A stretch of 64,000 nt of DNA, taken from contig NZ_CP028426.1 in the NCBI RefSeq assembly GCF_003010915.2, positions 496,001-560,000 of the forward strand. Direction: 5' to 3'. Of this stretch, positions 25,195 to 34,011 are shown piece after piece. Position numbers and translations under genes: made by a program. Numbering within the stretch: position 1 is the first letter of the stretch; each line of letters opens with the position of its first letter. The stretch is from Gulosibacter molinativorax (lineage in GTDB: Bacteria; Actinomycetota; Actinomycetes; Actinomycetales; Microbacteriaceae). The notes under the pieces are model-generated. The model ran no database searches, was not told the DNA's origin, and saw nothing but the letters and a program-made list of their open reading frames with translations.

Positions 25195-25535
25195 GTTTCA
25201 TCTGGGTGACTCGCGGCCGCACGTGGGGCTTTCGGTTTCTTCGCAATGGCGAATTCGCCGACCCGCTGCCCGAATACGAACGGGCATTCTCAGGTGTGGG
25301 GAGCGACGCGGAGGTATGCCGAAGGGTTGGCGAGTGCGTAGCGCTGCGATTCCCCGATCCGGAGGGACGGAAAGACCGAGCGGGCAGGGTGATTCCCCAC
25401 GAGTTCGTGCTGATGGGGACTTTCGCGAGTGGGACGCGCACCGTGAGCGAAGGGCGTCAGCGCGTCTGGCCGCTGGTCGCAGACGAGTATGAGCGGATCT
25501 GGAAATCGGCGAAATACCCGTCAACCCCAGCGTGA
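25191..25535 (+). CDS. Unrecognised small protein coupled to the GTPase
   Basis: The 114-aa protein overlaps the GTPase gene by 4 bases. It starts SFIWVTRGRTWGFRF and is rich in aromatic and charged residues (Trp at positions 5, 12 and near 94 and 104), with no signal peptide, membrane helix or cysteine pair. The pattern suggests a compact beta-rich domain. I do not recognise the family. The strict coupling points to a partner, sensor or regulator of the GTPase. Codon use resembles the neighbours, so recent transfer is not evident. Confidence 0.7.
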   Translation: MSFIWVTRGRTWGFRFLRNGEFADPLPEYERAFSGVGSDAEVCRRVGECVALRFPDPEGRKDRAGRVIPHEFVLMGTFASGTRTVSEGRQRVWPLVADEYERIWKSAKYPSTPA

Positions 25536-25590
25536 GACCAGTGACGCATCCTCATCGAGGCTGAACAGCCCGGAGCAAAGGCCGACGCGT

Positions 25591-26976
25591 TCACGCCCGC
25601 AGCCCGCGTCCAGGCGAAGCGACCATGGTTCGCACGATGAGGGCGGCGAACACCGTGAAGCAGACGATCGCGCCGACCGCGAAGACCGCGGTGATTCCGG
25701 CGTCGGTCGTGTTCTCGCCGACGCCCGGATGCGCCGCCATGATCGCTGCCGCGATCGCCGTTCCGAACGAGCTCCCCGCGGTGCGCAGCACCTGGTTGAA
25801 GCTCACCGATGCGCCAAGCTCGGCCACCGCGACACTCCGTGCGATGAGCGCCGGCGTTGCCGCGTATGCCGCGCCGATGCCGACACCGAAGAGAAATATC
25901 CCCACGAGCAGGCCCCAGAGCTGCGAGTGTGCGAGCCAGAGCATGACTCCTGCGGCGGCCATGACCCCCGTGCCGAGTGGAAGCAGCGCATCCGTCGACA
26001 CGCGCTTGGCGACCCGGCGGACGACTCGATTCGCCGCGAAACTCCCCACCGAGAGCGGGGCGATCACAAACCCCGCCCAGACGAGGGGAAGCTCCATACC
26101 GTAATCCGTCGTGACCGGCGCCTGCACCACCAGGCTCGCCACGGACAACCCGATGTACGACGCGACGCCGAGACCGATCGCGGTGCCGTTGGCGAGCAGG
26201 ACGTCGCCGTTCCGCAGCGTGCGAAGGTTGATCAACGGGTGATCGGAACGCACCTCGATGAGTGACCAGATGGTCAGGCACACGGCAGCGAGGGCCAACG
26301 CGCCGATCGTCCAAACCGATCCCCAGCCCCACGTCGTGCCTTCGCTGATTCCGAGGAGGAGGGAGCCCAGACCGACCCCGAGGAAAAGCGCGCCCCAGAA
26401 GTCGAATTTCCCCCCGGGCGCCTGCGGGTCCGGCCCGTCGGGAACGGTGGTCCACACCACCACGGCGGCCGAAATGATGAAGAGCGCGGCGAACCAGAAC
26501 GCGGAGCGGAAGCCGAGGAAGTCCGCCAGGATTCCGGTGAGCGGGTACCCGAGGCCGAGCCCCGTGGCGACCGTGACCGACAGAGATGAGATGGTCGAAC
26601 GGACGTGCTCGGGGGCGACGTAGCGCCGCGCGAGCGAGATCGTGGCCGGGACGATTCCGTAGGTCAGCCCTTGCAGCGCGCGACCGATGAGGAAGACGGT
26701 GAAGTTCGTCGCGAGCGCGGCCATCACCGAGCCGATCAGGATGAACGCGAGGGCAACAAAGAGCGCCCGTTTCTTGTAGGGACCGTCGCTCAGCCGCCCC
26801 ATGACCGGGGTCGCCACTACCCCGACCAGGAGGTTGATCGTCAGCATCCACTGCGCCGTTGCGACCGAGACGCCCATTTCCTGCGCAATGGTTGGCACGA
26901 GCAGCATGCCGAGGGAGCTGACGACGGCGGTCGAAAGCGCGGCGTAGATGAGGCCGGGAACGAGTCGCTTACTCAT
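25591..26976 (-). CDS. MFS transporter (DHA2-like drug efflux)
   Basis: The 461-aa protein has 12-14 hydrophobic spans. It shows the MFS loop motif GRLSDGPYKKRALFVAL and the TM5 antiporter motif as GLGLGYPLTGILADFLG. It most likely exports a drug or metabolite by proton exchange. ATG 26976 overlaps the end of the MarR gene by 8 bases, so the longer in-frame extension to 27207 is not used. Being co-transcribed with its MarR repressor is a typical inducible efflux pair. The ligand is unknown. Confidence 0.88.
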   Translation of the reverse strand: MSKRLVPGLIYAALSTAVVSSLGMLLVPTIAQEMGVSVATAQWMLTINLLVGVVATPVMGRLSDGPYKKRALFVALAFILIGSVMAALATNFTVFLIGRALQGLTYGIVPATISLARRYVAPEHVRSTISSLSVTVATGLGLGYPLTGILADFLGFRSAFWFAALFIISAAVVVWTTVPDGPDPQAPGGKFDFWGALFLGVGLGSLLLGISEGTTWGWGSVWTIGALALAAVCLTIWSLIEVRSDHPLINLRTLRNGDVLLANGTAIGLGVASYIGLSVASLVVQAPVTTDYGMELPLVWAGFVIAPLSVGSFAANRVVRRVAKRVSTDALLPLGTGVMAAAGVMLWLAHSQLWGLLVGIFLFGVGIGAAYAATPALIARSVAVAELGASVSFNQVLRTAGSSFGTAIAAAIMAAHPGVGENTTDAGITAVFAVGAIVCFTVFAALIVRTMVASPGRGLRA

Positions 26977-27403
26977 CGAGGATGCTCGCTCCGAGCTTCG
27001 CGAGGACCGGGATCGCGGCCGCGAGTGTGGCGCGTTCCTCGTCATCGAGGGTGTGTGCGACGGCCGTCCGGAGCAGATTCGCGGAGGCCGATGACTCCGT
27101 TGCGAGCGCCTCTCGGCCCGAGTCAGTGATCGCGATCCACACCCGCCGGCGGTCGGTCTCGTCGCTTCGTCGCTCGACGCATCCGACGGTTTCAAGGTCG
27201 CGCACACCGAGCGATGCCCCCTGCGCGCTCACGTGAATGGCGGCAGCCAGCTCCGAGACCATCGCCGGACCGTGGGCGGCGAGATGTCGTAGGATTCCGA
27301 CCTTGCCCTCCGAGAGCGTCCGTCGCGCGCGCAGCGAGAGAGACAGCGGCCGCAGGGCGCTCAAGAATTCTAGGGCGAGGTCTTCTGCGTGTTTCTCGGT
27401 CAC
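26969..27403 (-). CDS. MarR-family transcriptional regulator
   Basis: The 144-aa winged-helix protein has recognition helix region HVSAQGASLGVRDLETVGCVER and wing RRSDETDRRRVWIAIT, standard for MarR. It is the first gene of the efflux operon. GTG 27403 is supported by TACTAT exactly 7 bases upstream. A perfect 18-base palindrome lies 2 bases before that -10 box and is almost surely its own operator, giving autorepression and induction by a small ligand. Confidence 0.92.
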   Translation of the reverse strand: MTEKHAEDLALEFLSALRPLSLSLRARRTLSEGKVGILRHLAAHGPAMVSELAAAIHVSAQGASLGVRDLETVGCVERRSDETDRRRVWIAITDSGREALATESSASANLLRTAVAHTLDDEERATLAAAIPVLAKLGASILDE

Positions 27404-27410
27404 GATTGGA

Positions 27411-27436
27411 ATAGTACGGCAACTTGATCAAGTTGC
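27411..27436 (-). promoter_or_regulatory. MarR operator (perfect 18-bp palindrome) with -10 box TACTAT
   Basis: GCAACTTGATCAAGTTGC at 27419-27436 is fully self-complementary and sits between the -35 and -10 regions. TACTAT (27411-27416, minus strand) lies 7 bases before GTG 27403. It may also affect rightward transcription of the cyclase remnant. Confidence 0.8.
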
Positions 27437-27585
27437 TTGACTAAATTCGCGAGCGGCATGTCGGCGGCGCGCGAAACGTGCGCGAGTTCAAGGTGCAGGT
27501 GGGTGCCAGGACGCGGTGGCACGCTAAACGACGGGCGCATCACTGCTTGCGTTTCGCAACCCTTCTCACGACAGGCGGATTTCGC

Positions 27586-28063
27586 GTGATCGACCTTAGC
27601 CATCCAATAGAGCCCGGAACCCCCGTCTATCCGGGGGACCCAGCTGTGGCGATCTCGAGGGCGCTCGACATCGCGGCTGACGGGGTCGCGGTTTCCGCCA
27701 TCGCCATGGGCAGCCACACCGGCACGCACCTCGACGCGCCGGCCCACTGCATCCCCGGTGGCAGAACCGTTGACCAGATTGCGCTTGATGAACTCATCGG
27801 TGACGCGCGAGTGTTTCATGTGGCCGAATCGCTTACCGGCGGTGAGGCGATTTCGAGCGACATGCTCGGCCTCGATCGACTGGCGGAGGTACCCCGCCTG
27901 GTCGTTATTCACACCGGTTGGGATGGGTTTTGGGGCAGCGAACGGTACCTGGAATCGCCCTATCTTGAGCCGCGAGCAGCGCGGGCACTCGGCACGGCTC
28001 GCGATCTTTCCGCTGCCGATGATTGGTCTCGATGCGGCGCCGTCCCGAGTGGTGGCGTACTAG
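27586..28063 (+). pseudogene. Cyclase-family (kynurenine formamidase-like) gene, frameshifted and truncated
   Basis: From GTG 27586 (GGCGGA upstream) the frame gives IDLSHPIEPGTPVYPGDP and the metal motif HTGTHLDAPAHCIPGG, both hallmarks of the cyclase/KynB family of manganese or zinc hydrolases. Homology in that frame ends near EPRAARAL (about 28000), and the following family-like segment FPLPMIGLDAAPS appears in the +1 frame before a stop at 28061-28063. The final 50-70 residues of the family are absent. The gene is therefore broken by a frameshift and a 3' loss. The original frame runs on as a meaningless extension antisense to the next gene. Confidence 0.75.
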
Positions 28064-28071
28064 GACAGCGT

Positions 28072-28992
28072 CTACACGAGTCCCTTTTCGGTCAGCCAGT
28101 CGGCCGCGATGTCTGCCGCAGGGAGTTCCTCTTCGACGCTGCGGACGTTGAGTCCGATGAGATCCTCCGGAACCATCGCCGCGCTGATCTCGTCAATGAT
28201 GGCCGCGGCCTCGTCACTGACGTTTTCGCTCGCGAGCGGCACGACGTGCGAGGCGAGGAAGAGTCCCTCCGGGTCCTCGAGCGATACGAGGCCGTTCTGG
28301 GCAATGGAGGGGTCGGCGGTGTAGATAATGGCGAGCTGGATGTCGCCGTCCTTGAGCGCCTGTACCGTCAGCGGGCCGCCGCCATCCTCAATAGGCGTGA
28401 ACTCGGCATCGACGCCGTACACCTCCTTGAGACCGATCGGACCGTTCGGGCGGGTCTCGGCCTCGGAATTGGCACCAAGGGTGAGCGGCTCGGTCACGTT
28501 CGCCAGGTCGGCGATCGTCTCGAGGTCCCACTCGTCTGCGAACTCCTGGGTGACCACGTAGGAGTCCTGGTCGGTCGCGGGGGACTGGTCGAGGACGCGG
28601 AGCCCCTCTGGCACAGTCGCTTGGAGCTCGGCGTACACGTCCTCGCTCGTGCTCGCGTCGGCCTCACCACCCCAGTACTGAAGCAGGGGTCCCGAGTACT
28701 CGGGGAACAGATCAATTGAGCCAGCCTCGATCTCCGGCAGATACGCCTCTCGCTGCCCAATGCGGAACTGACGATCGACAGTCAGGCCCTCCGCCTCGAG
28801 CGCTTGGGCGTAGATCTCGGCGATGATCTCGTTCGAGTAGTAGTCCTGCGAACCGATCACAATCGAGTCGCCGCTCGAAGACTCGGCGTCGGTCTCTGAC
28901 GTCGAGAGGGGATCAGCGGATGCGCAGCCAGCGAGCGCGATGAGGCCGGCGGTAGCCAGAGTGGCGGATGCGGTGCGAAGGAATCGTGACAT
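28072..28992 (-). CDS. Glycine betaine/choline-type ABC transporter substrate-binding lipoprotein
   Basis: The 306-aa secreted lipoprotein has a signal peptide with lipobox LIALAGC (Cys23). The mature OpuAC/QAT domain begins IVIGSQDYYSNEIIAEIYAQ and includes DLFPEYSG and QLAIIYTADPS. It captures a quaternary ammonium compatible solute. It is the last gene of a complete importer: ATPase, two permeases and binding protein, all on the minus strand. The gap to the permease is 33 bases, with GAAAGAG as ribosome site. Confidence 0.9.
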   Translation of the reverse strand: MSRFLRTASATLATAGLIALAGCASADPLSTSETDAESSSGDSIVIGSQDYYSNEIIAEIYAQALEAEGLTVDRQFRIGQREAYLPEIEAGSIDLFPEYSGPLLQYWGGEADASTSEDVYAELQATVPEGLRVLDQSPATDQDSYVVTQEFADEWDLETIADLANVTEPLTLGANSEAETRPNGPIGLKEVYGVDAEFTPIEDGGGPLTVQALKDGDIQLAIIYTADPSIAQNGLVSLEDPEGLFLASHVVPLASENVSDEAAAIIDEISAAMVPEDLIGLNVRSVEEELPAADIAADWLTEKGLV

Positions 28993-29025
28993 GGCGTCTC
29001 TTTCTCGTGGTAATCGATAACGGAG

Positions 29026-29730
29026 TTAGGCGTGCGGGATTCGGTTGGGGATGCTGGACTTGGCTGACGAGCTCGGCGCCGCGCGAGCCTGCGCCGCGCT
29101 TTGCAGTGCGGCGAGCGAGAGCTCGAGCACGAGGGCGATGACGATCACGATGATGGCGCCGCCGAGCATCTGCGCATAGTCGCGGGTCTTGAGTCCCGCG
29201 AACAGGTATCGACCGAGCCCAAAGTCGGCCGTGTAGGCAGCAAGCGTCGCGGTGGCGACTACCTGCAGGGTCGCGGCGCGGATGCCGCCGAGGAGAACGG
29301 GAAGGGCGAGCGGCAGTTCGACGTGGCGAAGCAGCTGCCCTGTGCTCATGCCCACGGCGCGGGCGGCGTCAATCGTCGTCCGGTCGATCGACTGGATGCC
29401 CGCGTAGGCGCCGGCGAGTAGCGAGGGAATTGCGAGGATGATGAGCGCCAGCAGCGGTGCTTGCAGCCCGATGCCGAGCGCTAGCGCGAAGATCGTGAGC
29501 AGACCGAGCGTCGGAATCGCGCGCGCGGCGCCGGTAACGGCGCCGACCACCCCGGCGCCGCGGCCCGTATGCCCGATGAGCACCCCGGTCGGGAGTGCAA
29601 TGAGCGATGCGGCTGCGAGGGTCCCGGCGGTGATGAGCAGATGTTCACCGGTTCGAGCCGGAATTCCGGAGGCGCCGGACCAGTTCACCGGGTCGGCGAG
29701 CCACGCGATGGCGTCGGCGAACAGTGTCAT
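29026..29730 (-). CDS. Quaternary-amine ABC transporter permease (OpuBB/OpuCD-like)
   Basis: The 234-aa inner-membrane protein has about six spans and the permease EAA-like loop AARAVGMSTGQLLRHVELP. ATG 29730 overlaps the stop of the other permease (ATGA). With the neighbouring permease it forms the channel of the compatible-solute importer. The longer frame extending to 30027 is only a shadow of the other permease gene. Confidence 0.9.
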   Translation of the reverse strand: MTLFADAIAWLADPVNWSGASGIPARTGEHLLITAGTLAAASLIALPTGVLIGHTGRGAGVVGAVTGAARAIPTLGLLTIFALALGIGLQAPLLALIILAIPSLLAGAYAGIQSIDRTTIDAARAVGMSTGQLLRHVELPLALPVLLGGIRAATLQVVATATLAAYTADFGLGRYLFAGLKTRDYAQMLGGAIIVIVIALVLELSLAALQSAAQARAAPSSSAKSSIPNRIPHA

Positions 29731-30401
29731 GCGGTCACCTCGAGCTTCCGCGTGGCAACCGGGCGGTGGCGGGCCCGCGACCAGGGAGTGACGGCGCGGC
29801 CGAGGAGGAGCAGCAGGCCGTCGGCGATGAGCGCGAGCGCGACTGTGGCAATGATCCCTGTCGCCACTTCGGCGCCGATGCCGCGCTGGAAGCCGTCTGT
29901 CAGCAGCATCCCGAGACCGGGCACGCCGATGAGCGCGCCGATGGTGACGAGGCTGATGGTGGACACCGTCATGACGCGGATTCCTGAGAGCAGCACCGGG
30001 AACGCGAGCGGCAAGTCGACGCGCCAAAACATGCCCATGCGGGAGTGCCCAATGGCAATGGCTGCCTCTCGCACCCTGCTATCAACCGAGGTGAACGCGT
30101 CCGCCGCGGTGCTCGCGAGCAGCGCGGTGCCGTAAATACTGAGGGCGATGATCATGGTCGCTTCGGAGCGCAGCGGAACGTTGAAGATCGCGGGGATGAC
30201 GATGAGCAGCGGGAGGGCCGGGATGGCGTACATGAGCATCGCGGCCACGAGAACGGGCCGACCGAGTCGCGGACGGCGCCACGCCAGGCGGCCGATCGGG
30301 ACCGCCACGAGGATGCTCACGAGGATTGCGGGGAGCGACAGCAGCAGGTGGTCGATGGTGAGGCTGACGACCTGCGGCCAATTCGCGCTCAGCCACGTCA
30401 C
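29727..30401 (-). CDS. Quaternary-amine ABC transporter permease (second subunit)
   Basis: The 224-aa protein has six membrane spans and the coupling loop REAAIAIGHSRMGMFWRVDLP. The GTG start at 30401 overlaps the ATPase stop (GTGA). It pairs with the downstream permease; the family commonly has two such subunits around one ATPase. Confidence 0.9.
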   Translation of the reverse strand: MTWLSANWPQVVSLTIDHLLLSLPAILVSILVAVPIGRLAWRRPRLGRPVLVAAMLMYAIPALPLLIVIPAIFNVPLRSEATMIIALSIYGTALLASTAADAFTSVDSRVREAAIAIGHSRMGMFWRVDLPLAFPVLLSGIRVMTVSTISLVTIGALIGVPGLGMLLTDGFQRGIGAEVATGIIATVALALIADGLLLLLGRAVTPWSRARHRPVATRKLEVTA

Positions 30402-31210
30402 GGCTCGATCACCCCGACCGGCGTGCCTTGTCCGTCGACCGCGACGTCGCGCCCGTCGACGTGCTCGATGCGCAGCGCGCGAGCAGCCCGATCGGCGCCG
30501 ATGAATGCGCGGACGAAGTCGTTTGCTGGGCTTGCGAGAATGCTCGCCGGAGTACCGCTCTGGGCGATGGCCGCGCGCTCGCGGAGCACGACTACCTCGT
30601 CGCCGAGGCGAAACGCCTCGTCGACATCGTGCGTGACGAACAGGATGGTCTTGCCGAGATCGGCCTGGAGGGACAGGAGCTCGTCTTGCAGGTCTCGGCG
30701 AACGATCGGGTCTACGGCGCCGAACGGCTCGTCCATGAGCAGGATGTTCGGGTCGGTCGCGAGCGCCCGCGCCACCCCGACGCGCTGCTGCTGGCCGCCT
30801 GAAAGCTGCGCGGGAAACCGTGTGGCAAGCTGCGGATCGAGGCCGACGCGCTCAAGGAGCCCTACTGCAGCCGACCGTGCTTCTCGGCGAGAAACTCCCT
30901 GCAGCATCGGGACCGTTGCCACGTTGTCTACGACCGTGCGATGGGGGAGGAGGCCGCCGTTCTGCAGCACGTAGCCGATGGATCGACGCAGCGCGACCGG
31001 GTCCATCTCCCGCACGTCGCGGCCATCGATGAGTACCCGACCGCCGGTCGGCTCGACCATGCGGTTGACCATTCGGAGCAGCGTCGTCTTGCCGCATCCC
31101 GACGACCCGACGAGCGCGACGACTTGGTGCGATGGAATCTGAAAAGAGAATGATGAGACAGCGATCGAACCGTCCGGGAAAGTCTTCGTGACGCCTTCGT
31201 ACTCGATCAT
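30398..31210 (-). CDS. Quaternary-amine ABC transporter ATPase (OpuCA/OpuBA-like)
   Basis: The 270-aa ATPase has Walker A GSSGCGKTT, Q-loop in YVLQNGGLLPH, signature LSGGQQQRVGVARA and Walker B ILLMDEPFGAVD. It lacks the long CBS-domain tail of many OpuCA proteins. It is the first gene of the importer operon. The start ATG 31210 lies 7 bases after TACACT, so the transcript is probably leaderless. Confidence 0.92.
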   Translation of the reverse strand: MIEYEGVTKTFPDGSIAVSSFSFQIPSHQVVALVGSSGCGKTTLLRMVNRMVEPTGGRVLIDGRDVREMDPVALRRSIGYVLQNGGLLPHRTVVDNVATVPMLQGVSRREARSAAVGLLERVGLDPQLATRFPAQLSGGQQQRVGVARALATDPNILLMDEPFGAVDPIVRRDLQDELLSLQADLGKTILFVTHDVDEAFRLGDEVVVLRERAAIAQSGTPASILASPANDFVRAFIGADRAARALRIEHVDGRDVAVDGQGTPVGVIEP

Positions 31211-31217
31211 GTGTGTG

Positions 31218-31223
31218 AGTGTA
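31218..31223 (-). promoter_or_regulatory. -10 box TACACT, leaderless promoter of the quaternary-amine importer
   Basis: TACACT on the minus strand ends 7 bases before ATG 31210. Confidence 0.55.
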
Positions 31224-31264
31224 ATGGCCTCTCATCTGCGGAAAGCGATAGGGACATCCTCACG

Positions 31265-32065
31265 TCATGCAACTCGTCCTGCCCCGGCAGCCTGCCGGAG
31301 CAGGTCGTGCAGGGCGGCCTCGAGCTCCGGCACCCGCGGGTCGGTGATGAAGCCATCGAGCCGTGGGATGTCTCGACTGACGCGCACGTCGCCGAGGAGT
31401 GGTCCGGGCACAGACGGGAGAATCAGGACTCGGTCGGAGAGACGCACCGCCTCGCGGATGTCGTGGGTGATCAGCAGGATGCTCCACGCGTGGCGCCGCC
31501 AGATCTCGAGCAGCCAGCGCTGCAGTTCGTCGCGGGTGATGGCATCCAGTGCGCCGAACGGCTCGTCGAGCAACAGCACGGGCTTGCGCTGCACGACTGT
31601 GCGGAGGAACGCGACGCGCTGACGCATACCCCCGGAAAGCTGCTGCGGATACAGGTGCTCGGTTCCCGCCAGCCCGAACGGAGCGAACAGCCCGCGGGCC
31701 TGTCTGCGCGCATCCGCCCGCGACTGTCCGGCGACCTCGAGGCCAATGCCGGCGTTGTCGAGCACGGTGCGCCATGGCAACAGCACATCGCGCTGCGGCA
31801 TGTACGCGAATGGCCGATGGCGCTCGGGTACCGGCGCGTTCGCGAATCGGATGCTCCCGGCATCGGGCTCCACTGCACCCGTGAGGATGCCGAGCAGCGT
31901 CGATTTCCCGCTGCCGCTCGGTCCCACCAGCGAGACGATCTCACCCGGGGCGACGGTGAGAGTGATGCCGTTCAGGACGAGCCGATCGCCGAACGCTTTG
32001 CGCACACCGCGGACCTCGAGTTGCTCAGTCGGGTTGGGGCTGGCGTGGTCGGCGGTTCCGGTCAT
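31265..32065 (-). CDS. thiZ: ABC transporter ATPase for thiamine precursor (ThiZ-like)
   Basis: The 266-aa ATPase has GPSGSGKST, the signature LSGGMRQRVAFLRT and Walker B LLLDEPFGALD, plus the phrase PFAYMPQRDVLLPWRT typical of nitrate/taurine/HMP-type importers. It ends a three-gene operon with ThiX- and ThiY-like genes under a TPP riboswitch, which makes uptake of the thiamine pyrimidine (HMP or a salvage product) the best reading. Its start overlaps the permease stop. Confidence 0.85.
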   Translation of the reverse strand: MTGTADHASPNPTEQLEVRGVRKAFGDRLVLNGITLTVAPGEIVSLVGPSGSGKSTLLGILTGAVEPDAGSIRFANAPVPERHRPFAYMPQRDVLLPWRTVLDNAGIGLEVAGQSRADARRQARGLFAPFGLAGTEHLYPQQLSGGMRQRVAFLRTVVQRKPVLLLDEPFGALDAITRDELQRWLLEIWRRHAWSILLITHDIREAVRLSDRVLILPSVPGPLLGDVRVSRDIPRLDGFITDPRVPELEAALHDLLRQAAGAGRVA

Positions 32066-32877
32066 CGGGCTACCTCCACGGGGCGCTTCGTTCGTGGTGC
32101 GCTCGAAGTCTCGGCTTCCACATCGTCAGCGAGACGGAGCCAGGGTACGCACCGCCGTTCTATCAGGACGACGATCCCGTACAGCGTGAGCGTCAGGATG
32201 GTGCTCACCAGAACCGCCGCGAGGACGAGGTCGGTGCGAAACACGTGTTTGGCCGACTGCATGTAGACACCGAGGCCCGCGACCGCGCCCGCGTACTCGG
32301 CGAAGATCGCGCCGACCACGGCGTAGGTGATTGAAATCCGCAATGACGAGAAGAAGGACGGCGTCGAGGCTGGCAACCGAAGCATCCGAAACACGGTGAG
32401 GCGCGACGCTCCCATCGATCGCAGCAAATGCTCGGCCTCCGGGTCTGCTGAGGCGAACCCGCGAAGCAGCCCCACGACCATGGGGAAGAACGTGACGAAC
32501 GCCACGAGCAGGATCTTCGGGAGCAGCCCGAAACCGAACCACAGCACCACCAGCGGTGCGAGCGCGATGAGCGGAAGGGTCTGGCTCATGATCAACAGGG
32601 GCAGCAGCGCGCGTCGCAACGGTCCCGAGAAATCGAGCGCGGTCGCGACCCCGAACGCGACCGTGAGCGAGAGCGCGAAGCCAGTAATGGTCGCGAGCAG
32701 CGTGGGAAGCGCGTGACGGAGCAGGGCCTCGCTTTCCTGCGCACCCGATGTGGCGATGCGGGTCGGAGAGGGCAGGATGTCCGCGGGAACCAAGCCCGCC
32801 GCCGCGACGACCTGCCAGATCAACACGAACGCCAGGAACGCGATGACCGGGGGCGCCACGGTGCGAAGGAGCGTCAA
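32062..32877 (-). CDS. thiX: ABC transporter permease for thiamine precursor (ThiX-like)
   Basis: The 271-aa permease has about six spans and the EAA loop EHLLRSMGASRLTVFRMLRLP. TTG 32877 overlaps the ThiY stop (TTGA); an alternative GTG is 18 bases further in. The extension upstream to 32991 is not used. It forms the membrane channel of the riboswitch-controlled importer. Confidence 0.85.
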   Translation of the reverse strand: MTLLRTVAPPVIAFLAFVLIWQVVAAAGLVPADILPSPTRIATSGAQESEALLRHALPTLLATITGFALSLTVAFGVATALDFSGPLRRALLPLLIMSQTLPLIALAPLVVLWFGFGLLPKILLVAFVTFFPMVVGLLRGFASADPEAEHLLRSMGASRLTVFRMLRLPASTPSFFSSLRISITYAVVGAIFAEYAGAVAGLGVYMQSAKHVFRTDLVLAAVLVSTILTLTLYGIVVLIERRCVPWLRLADDVEAETSSAPRTKRPVEVAR

Positions 32878-33977
32878 TTGAGGTACTCGTCGGTGTAGTA
32901 CTCGTCCCAGTCGGGTTCGGTCTCGACGGGTTCGCCCGCGGAGTCGACGAGGAAGCCGTTGTCGAAGAGGAACGAGCCGAACGCATCCCATGTGTCTGGG
33001 TTGGCCGCACCGATCGGCCGCTCGTCGACGGCGAGATAACCCGCTTCCGCCAGCAGCTCGGCGCTCGCGTGAACGAGGTCGTCGGCGGCTCCGAGGGTGT
33101 CGGGGTTCGCGGCGATGAGAATGTCGGCGGCGTCGGTCGGGTTCTCGACGGCGTATTCGTATCCGCGGGCGACGGCCTGGACGAATGCCTCGGCCTCTTC
33201 CGGATGCTCGGCGAGGTAGGCGTCGCTCGAGACGATGCCCGTGGACTGCTGGTCGGGCACGCCGTAGTCCTGGTAGCGGAACGACTTGTAGGGGTGGCCG
33301 TCCAGCTCGGTTTGCAGACCCTCCCAGGTCGCCACCGAGAGCGTGAAGTCAATGCGCCCCTGCGAAAGCGCGTCGTAGGCACCGGTGTCGAGCACGACCT
33401 CCTCGAACTCGCCCTCGCCCCCGTCTCCGCGGATGGTCGATGCGGCGAGTGCCGAGTAGAGGGGTGCACCGAACCCGCCAAAGGTCTGGCCATCGAGGTC
33501 GGCGGGGCGATTCACGTCATCCCGATCCCCGAGGACGACGAGCTGACCGGTGTCGGTCTGCGTCACGCGGTAGACCGAGACGAGGTCGAGTCCAGAGGTG
33601 CGGGCCATCTGCACGCTCGACTGGCCGCCGATGCCGAAGTCGGCGACGCCGGACGACACCAACTGAGTCGCCGCAGTCGAGCCGTAGGGGAGGATCTCGA
33701 CGTCGAGGCCGGCCTCTTCGAAGTAGCCGAGCTCCTCCGCGACGTACACCCCGATGTGGTTGGTGTTCGGGGCCCAGTCCAGTGCGAACGTGACCGGCAT
33801 GAGGTCGCCGTTGCCCGTGCCGCCCGGTTCAGCATCAGTCAACTCGGCGGCACCCGACGTCACACAAGACGTCAGGGCGAGGCCACAGAGTGCTGCCGCT
33901 GCGGCGACCGTGAACCGGGCGCGACCTGCGCGGGCTCCGGAGAATCGATTGGTTGGAAAAATGACGTGGCGCTTCAC
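32874..33977 (-). CDS. thiY: Thiamine-precursor-binding lipoprotein (ThiY-like, NMT1/THI5 family)
   Basis: The 367-aa protein has a long signal peptide with lipobox LALTSC (Cys38). The NMT1/THI5-like fold begins VTFALDWAPNTNHIGVYVA, a signature of ThiY proteins that bind formylaminopyrimidine or HMP, and continues with GGQSSVQMARTSGLDLV. It is the first gene after a TPP riboswitch, so expression falls when thiamine pyrophosphate is plentiful. Confidence 0.9.
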   Translation of the reverse strand: MKRHVIFPTNRFSGARAGRARFTVAAAAALCGLALTSCVTSGAAELTDAEPGGTGNGDLMPVTFALDWAPNTNHIGVYVAEELGYFEEAGLDVEILPYGSTAATQLVSSGVADFGIGGQSSVQMARTSGLDLVSVYRVTQTDTGQLVVLGDRDDVNRPADLDGQTFGGFGAPLYSALAASTIRGDGGEGEFEEVVLDTGAYDALSQGRIDFTLSVATWEGLQTELDGHPYKSFRYQDYGVPDQQSTGIVSSDAYLAEHPEEAEAFVQAVARGYEYAVENPTDAADILIAANPDTLGAADDLVHASAELLAEAGYLAVDERPIGAANPDTWDAFGSFLFDNGFLVDSAGEPVETEPDWDEYYTDEYLN

Positions 33978-34011
33978 AGCGTGCCCTTTCAGTCGTCGAT
34001 GGGCACGGGTT

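Noticed and set aside
25457..26851. Long minus-strand frame (464 codons) overlapping the MFS gene in another phase
   Set aside because: Arg/Gly/Pro-rich shadow; the true frame has MFS motifs and membrane spans.
28064..28719. Continuation of the cyclase frame to 28719
   Set aside because: After about 28000 the sequence has no family similarity and is the mirror of the substrate-binding-protein gene.
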